Of a stretch of 64,000 bases of DNA, positions 59,887-64,000 are shown piece after piece. The translations under genes were made by a program, and so were the position numbers. The notes below the pieces were generated by a model that searched no databases, had not been told where the DNA came from, and saw only the letters and a list, made by a program, of their open reading frames with translations. Position 1 is the stretch's first letter. Each line of letters opens with the position of its first letter. The DNA comes from JAJPKK01 sp963802745 (GTDB taxonomy: Bacteria > Pseudomonadota > Alphaproteobacteria > Rhizobiales > Xanthobacteraceae), in contig CAWDKL010000009.1 in the NCBI GenBank assembly GCA_963802745.1, forward strand, positions 1 to 64,000, read 5' to 3'.

Positions 59887-61254
59887 ATGTCCGACGATTT
59901 CGCGGAGCAAAATCCGCCGGCGCTACGCCGGATCCGGCTGGACACCCTGGTCCGGCTGCGGTGGCTCGCGGTGCTCGGCCAGACCGCCGCCGTGCTGGTC
60001 GTCTACGACGGGTTCGATTTCGAGGTGCCGTTCTGGGCCTGCCTGGCGGTGATCGCGGTCTATGCCGTGCTGAACGTTGCACTGCGGCTGCGCTTCCGCT
60101 GGAACCAGCGCCTCGAACCGCATCAGGCGGCGCGGCTGCTGGCGCTCGACATCGTCGAGCTTGCGGTATTGCTCTTTCTCACCGGCGGCCTGCAGAATCC
60201 GTTTTCCTTCCTGCTGGCGGGTCCGGTCTTGATTTCCGCCGCCGCGCTGCCGAAGCGGATGACGTTGATGCTGTGCGGGCTCGTCTTCGTCTGTGCCACG
60301 GTGCTGGTGCAATTCTATTATCCGCTGCCGTGGCCCGATGAGGACCCGCTCGAACTGCCACGGCTGTACATGATCGGCGTGTGGCTCTCGCTCATGCTGG
60401 CGATCGGCTACATCAGCATTTATGCATGGCAGATTATCGAGGAAGGACGCCAGCTCACGGATGCCTTGGCGGCGACCGAGCTGGTGCTCACGCGCGAACA
60501 TTACTTGTCGCAACTGGACGGCCTCGCGGCCGCGGCGGCCCATGAGCTCGGAACGCCGCTGTCGACAATTTTGGTGGTCAGCCGCGAGTTGGAGCGCGAC
60601 GCCGAACCCAATTCGCGATTTGCCGACGACATTCGTCTCCTGCGGGAGCAAGCCCAGCGCTGCCGCGTCATTCTCGGCAAACTCACCGAATTGCCGGCAC
60701 CGGGCGAGCCGTTCGAGCGGATGAAACTGTCGGCATTGATCGAAGAGGTGGTGGCTCCGAATCGTGATGCCGGTGTCGATATCGCGGTGGACATCGCCAA
60801 GGACGATGCGACCGAGCCGGTCGGCGCGCGCAATCCGGCGGTGCTGTATGGTCTCGGGAACATCCTTGAAAATGCGGTCGATTTCGCCCGCGAGCGGGTG
60901 CAAGTCACGGCAAAATGGGACAGTGACCGGGTCACGATCGTCATCAGCGATGACGGCTCCGGGTTCCCGCCGGAAATCATCGACCGCATGGGTGAGCCGT
61001 ATGTCACCAGCGAGCGCGGCCGACGCATGCGCGGCCGGGAAATGCCGGGGCTTGGGCTCGGCTTCTTCATTGCAAAAACCCTGCTGTCCCGGTCGGGTGC
61101 CAAAATATCCCTTGAAAATAAACGGTTCCCGCAGCGCGGCGCGATCGTTCGGGTGCGCTGGAAACGTGCCGATTTCGTGCGACCGCTGGCGGAAAGCACC
61201 CCACCGGCAGACGGTCACAAAATGGATGATACCCCTCTTGCCGAAATTCGCTGA
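59887..61254 (+). CDS. regB: redox sensor histidine kinase RegB/PrrB/RegS
   Basis: Membrane sensor of the aerobic-anaerobic switch; autophosphorylates and transfers to RegA. 455 residues with about six N-terminal helices. The ubiquinone-site motif GGLQNPF is at residues 100-106, H-box AAAHELGTPLS with His 219, and the redox-active Cys homologue is Cys 259 (QRCRVILGKL). N-box NILENAVDFA and G-boxes (DDGSGFPPEI, GLGLGFFIAKTLL) are complete. regA follows after 66 bases, in tandem as in Bradyrhizobium RegSR rather than divergent as in Rhodobacter. In related bacteria it controls respiration and oxidase genes. Confidence 0.95.
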   Translation: MSDDFAEQNPPALRRIRLDTLVRLRWLAVLGQTAAVLVVYDGFDFEVPFWACLAVIAVYAVLNVALRLRFRWNQRLEPHQAARLLALDIVELAVLLFLTGGLQNPFSFLLAGPVLISAAALPKRMTLMLCGLVFVCATVLVQFYYPLPWPDEDPLELPRLYMIGVWLSLMLAIGYISIYAWQIIEEGRQLTDALAATELVLTREHYLSQLDGLAAAAAHELGTPLSTILVVSRELERDAEPNSRFADDIRLLREQAQRCRVILGKLTELPAPGEPFERMKLSALIEEVVAPNRDAGVDIAVDIAKDDATEPVGARNPAVLYGLGNILENAVDFARERVQVTAKWDSDRVTIVISDDGSGFPPEIIDRMGEPYVTSERGRRMRGREMPGLGLGFFIAKTLLSRSGAKISLENKRFPQRGAIVRVRWKRADFVRPLAESTPPADGHKMDDTPLAEIR

Positions 61255-61320
61255 AGGAATACCTTCCCATGCGCATGGGCAAGGGCTTTGGGGCGATCAT
61301 TGACTGAGGTAGGACCTAGC

Positions 61321-61875
61321 ATGACGGACAACCTCATCGCCGCGATCCCGGGCGAACGCACGCTGCTGATCGTGGAGGACGACAAGTCGTTCATCCAGCG
61401 CTTGGCCAAGGCCATGGAAAGCCGCGGCTTCATCGTCACCACCGCCGAAACCGTCGCCGACGGGCTGGTCCAGGTCGATACATCGCCCCCGGCCTTCGCG
61501 GTGGTCGATATGCGGCTCGGCGATGGGAGCGGGCTCGACGTAATTTCGGCGCTCAAACAGCGGCGCCCCGATGCCCGCGGCATCGTGCTGACCGGCTACG
61601 GCAACATCGCGACCGCCGTGACCGCCGTCAAGCTCGGTGCCGTAGACTATATGTCAAAGCCGGCGGACGCCGACGACGTTGCGGCCGCGCTGCTGGCGCT
61701 CGACGGCCACAAGGCCGCACCGCCGGCCAACCCGATGTCGGCCGACCGCGTGCGCTGGGAGCACATTCAGCGCATTTATGAGCTATGCGGGCGCAACGTG
61801 TCCGAGACGGCGCGGCGTCTCAACATGCATCGGCGCACGCTGCAGCGGATTTTGGCGAAGCGCGCTCCCAAATAA
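61321..61875 (+). CDS. regA: redox response regulator RegA/PrrA/ActR/RegR
   Basis: 184-residue response regulator. Phospho-acceptor Asp 63 in VVDMRLGDGSGLD, the same position as in RegA. Receiver motifs LLIVEDDKSF, VLTGYGNIATAV and YMSKPAD are complete. After a Pro-rich linker (KAAPPANP) the Fis-type helix-turn-helix is NVSETARRLNMHRRTLQRIL, nearly invariant in this family. ATG 61321 gives the normal length. Lies directly behind regB. Confidence 0.96.
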   Translation: MTDNLIAAIPGERTLLIVEDDKSFIQRLAKAMESRGFIVTTAETVADGLVQVDTSPPAFAVVDMRLGDGSGLDVISALKQRRPDARGIVLTGYGNIATAVTAVKLGAVDYMSKPADADDVAAALLALDGHKAAPPANPMSADRVRWEHIQRIYELCGRNVSETARRLNMHRRTLQRILAKRAPK

Positions 61876-61933
61876 ACAGGCCAAGCGCTCGCACCCACTG
61901 ATCGGGCGGGCGGGGGAACCCGAAGGCGATGCG

Positions 61934-62713
61934 ATGAAATTACCCTCCCGCATGATCGATCTGTCGTCTCCACTCGACAATGACACGGTGCTCGATCCGC
62001 CGTTCATGCGGCCGCAAATCGAATACCACACGCACACCGACACCGCCCCGATGGTGACCGACCTATTTCCGGGCTTGCGGCGGGAAGATTTGCCGGATGG
62101 CGAAGGCTGGGCGGTCGAGACCGTGCGGCTCACCACCCACAATGGCACCCACATGGACGCGCCGGCGCATTTTCATTCGACAACGATCGACGGCAAACCG
62201 ATGGTGACGATCGACGAGGTGCCGCTCGACTGGTTTTTGCGGCCCGGCATCAAGCTCGATTTTCGTCATGTCGCCGATGGCCATGTCGTCACCGCCGCCG
62301 AGGTAGAGGCGGAGCTGGCGCGGATCGAACATACGCTGCAGCCGCTCGACATCGTGCTGGTCAATACCCGCGCCGGCGGCTGCATCGGCACTGCGGATTA
62401 TCTCACCGCCGGTTGCGGCATGGGCCGGGAGGCGACGCTCTACCTCACCTCACGCGGCGTGCGCGTCGCCGGTATCGACGCCTGGGGCTGGGATGCCCCC
62501 TTTGCGCACATGCGGCGCCGCTGGCTGGAAACCCGCGACCCGTCGATTATTTGGGAGGGACACAAGGCCGGGCGCGAAATTCCCTATTGCCACATGGAAA
62601 AGCTTTGCAATCTGGAACAATTACCGCCGCACGGCTTCACGGTTGCCTGCTTCCCGCACAAAGTGAAAGGTGGCTCGGCCGGATGGATTCGCGCCGTCGC
62701 GCTGTTCGACTAG
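61934..62713 (+). CDS. cyclase family protein (metal-dependent hydrolase, kynurenine formamidase-like)
   Basis: 259 residues from ATG 61934. The metal-binding motif HNGTHMDAPAHF covers His 69, His 73, Asp 75 and His 79, as in the cyclase/kynurenine formamidase family (PF04199). Other blocks: DLSSPLDNDTVLDPPF, VLVNTRAGGCIG and GIDAWGWDAPF. Substrates in the family include formylkynurenine and small ring amides or lactones; no kyn genes are near. Starts 58 bases after regA, possibly read through from it. Confidence 0.9.
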   Translation: MKLPSRMIDLSSPLDNDTVLDPPFMRPQIEYHTHTDTAPMVTDLFPGLRREDLPDGEGWAVETVRLTTHNGTHMDAPAHFHSTTIDGKPMVTIDEVPLDWFLRPGIKLDFRHVADGHVVTAAEVEAELARIEHTLQPLDIVLVNTRAGGCIGTADYLTAGCGMGREATLYLTSRGVRVAGIDAWGWDAPFAHMRRRWLETRDPSIIWEGHKAGREIPYCHMEKLCNLEQLPPHGFTVACFPHKVKGGSAGWIRAVALFD

Positions 62714-62718
62714 TCCCG

Positions 62719-63648
62719 TTACGCCTCGATCCGCGCAAGGGCGCGCGGCCGCGCCGATTCGCCGGAGCGGCCAGGGTCCGGTGCCACGCGGCTCCGGCGC
62801 GGCTTCACCAAGCGGGCGCACACGAAATTGAGCGCGGTGACCGCTAGTCCCGCGGCCAGCACCAGCCAGCCGGGGCGGATCATGTCGAAATCGACATCGA
62901 AATCCAGATTGGCTTTGAGGACGAGCAGCGGCGACACGCCGAAGGTGATCGCGATGCCGATCGCTTCGGCCAAAAATGTGAGCGCGGCCACCGCCACGCT
63001 GAGGCCGGCGAGCGCCGCCGTCGATAGTTCGCCCCGCACCTTCCAAAGCTTGACGACGATTCGGTACCCGATCAGCCAGGTGAAGATTCCGGCCGTAAAG
63101 GTCGGTACGCTGACATCCGCCTTGGTCTGCTGGAAGTAGTGCACCAGGGCCAAGATGCCGATGCCGTACACGGCGTAATGCAGACGCTGCCAGCGCAGCG
63201 CGCCGAGGCGGCGAACCATGCCGTCGGTCGAGGTCGCCGCCAGAACCGCCAAGCCCATAAGCGCGGTGAAGCCGACGACCAGATAGTAGCGCTGCACGAT
63301 CTCGCTCGCCACCTTGGCAAGGTCGAAACCTTGGTCGGTGATATAAAGCCCGATATGGGCAACGCCGTAGAGGAAAGCGCCGACGCCCAGCATGCGCCGC
63401 ACATCGATCAGCTGGCCGAATCGGGTGATGCGCCGCAGCGGCGTGATGGCAAGCGTCAGAAGGATAAACATCAGCATCCAGAAACCGGCGCGGTGGATCA
63501 CGTCGTTGACCGGCCGCGCGCCATGGATGATGGCGTCGTAATTCCACAGCACAAGAGCCACCGGGGTTAACAGCAGCGCCAGCGCCGCCACCCGCAGCCA
63601 GGACAGACGACCCCGGCGATCCCGCCAAATCTGCATTTTCCTCAGCAT
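62719..63648 (-). CDS. msrQ: MsrQ-like haem-binding membrane subunit of methionine sulfoxide reductase system
   Basis: Ferric-reductase-like (YedZ/MsrQ) protein that passes electrons from the quinone pool to the periplasmic MsrP. 309 residues. Six or more helices; haem-ligand candidates are His in ARPVNDVIHRAGFW, YGVAHIGLYITDQG and RLHYAVYGIGILALVHY. The C-terminal 100 residues after the last typical helix (LVHYFQQTKADVSV onward) are longer than in E. coli MsrQ and add two to three helices. msrP is not beside it. Convergent with the cyclase gene, five bases apart. Confidence 0.85.
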   Translation of the reverse strand: MLRKMQIWRDRRGRLSWLRVAALALLLTPVALVLWNYDAIIHGARPVNDVIHRAGFWMLMFILLTLAITPLRRITRFGQLIDVRRMLGVGAFLYGVAHIGLYITDQGFDLAKVASEIVQRYYLVVGFTALMGLAVLAATSTDGMVRRLGALRWQRLHYAVYGIGILALVHYFQQTKADVSVPTFTAGIFTWLIGYRIVVKLWKVRGELSTAALAGLSVAVAALTFLAEAIGIAITFGVSPLLVLKANLDFDVDFDMIRPGWLVLAAGLAVTALNFVCARLVKPRRSRVAPDPGRSGESARPRALARIEA

Positions 63649-63811
63649 GGCGCGCCTCTACCATCTTTCGCCAAGATTTGCCATTCACGATGGCGCGGGC
63701 GAAGCGCCGAACCGGATGACGCGGTTGTGAGGGCAATGGGATGCAGACGACAAGGCCGGGCGCCGTCAGCAGCAATATGCGATCACTCCGGGAATTTGCA
63801 ATCGGGATGGT

Positions 63812-64000
63812 TTGCCGCGTTTGCGGCGTCCGCCGGCCGGCGCGTTGGCCGGTATCGCGTTGGCCGCCGCGCTCGGGGGCTGCGGCGCCGACCGTCTGGC
63901 CGAGCAGCGCGAGATGCGCGACGCGCGCATCAATGTCGCACCCGCCAATTACCGGGCTGAACTTCCGGCCGCGCTACGTGCCTACCTGGCCGATCCGACC
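63812..64000 (+). CDS. lipoprotein, 3' end outside window
   Basis: A TTG at 63812, with GGGATGG just upstream, opens a frame to the right edge. It reads LPRLRRPPAGALAGIALAAA then LGGCGADRLAEQ, a signal with the lipobox LGGC. The following RINVAPANYRAEL and LRAYLADPT match a small lipoprotein family I recall from Bradyrhizobium relatives. No ATG fits, so the true start could lie elsewhere if there is an indel upstream. Function unknown. Confidence 0.55.
   Translation, partial: MPRLRRPPAGALAGIALAAALGGCGADRLAEQREMRDARINVAPANYRAELPAALRAYLADPT

Noticed and set aside
59923..61218. 431-codon reverse frame
   Set aside because: Antisense of regB; GC-rich third positions leave the opposite frame open. 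No motif.

Overview
Organism. The window is GC-rich DNA, most likely from an alphaproteobacterium of the order Hyphomicrobiales, near Bradyrhizobium or another Xanthobacteraceae-type lineage. This rests on a RegB/RegA-type redox two-component system, a GcrA C-terminal fold, several Bug/TctC solute-binding proteins, an MsrQ-type haem membrane protein, an FdhD-MobA pair and two PQQ alcohol dehydrogenases. At least eleven otherwise recognisable genes carry one- or two-base indels, some of them in household genes, so uncorrected sequencing or assembly errors are a real possibility.

Layout. 0-12.7 kb: the end of a cell-wall amidase, ruvB, a frameshifted ybgC without tolQRAB behind it, a secreted FG-GAP protein built of 165-bp repeats, a zinc aminopeptidase, an MmgE/PrpD protein, a colicin E5-like toxin remnant with a candidate immunity gene, two TctC proteins, mobA, fdhD and an ABC solute-binding protein. 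12.7-21.8 kb: an accessory zone of small exported or micro-protein genes with strong ribosome binding sites, a GcrA C-terminal protein and a Vgb-type beta-propeller protein. 21.9-29.5 kb: an integrated element bounded by 65-bp direct repeats of the 3' half of tRNA-Thr(UGU). It holds a broken tyrosine integrase, an AlpA-like regulator, a primase-helicase and several unknown genes. 30-36 kb: a compact operon for a cyanide-insensitive-type bd quinol oxidase (cydAB), a membrane-anchored quinoprotein dehydrogenase and an aldehyde dehydrogenase. 36-51.6 kb: mixed metabolism (YdcF, DUF599, GNAT, rhodanese, lactonase, LivJ-like), a 0.5-kb duplication flanking an ISAs1 transposase fragment, a second quinoprotein with a lanthanide-type Asp pair, a TctC-amidohydrolase pair, a ketosynthase-ACP pair, smpB and ycgN. 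51.6-57.5 kb: secreted proteins and a further TctC. 57.7-64 kb: an amidase, cmk, regB-regA, a cyclase-family hydrolase, msrQ and the start of a lipoprotein gene.

How parts work together. The 30-36 kb operon reads as one periplasm-to-membrane alcohol oxidation route: the quinoprotein makes aldehyde and should feed quinone, the aldehyde dehydrogenase clears the aldehyde, and the bd-type oxidase re-oxidises quinol. The redox sensor RegB/RegA at 60 kb is the kind of regulator known to control such oxidases, but that link is inference. The tRNA-Thr element has replication (primase-helicase) and recombination genes but no capsid or conjugation genes, so it looks like a satellite or mobilisable-type element, now probably immobile because its integrase is broken.
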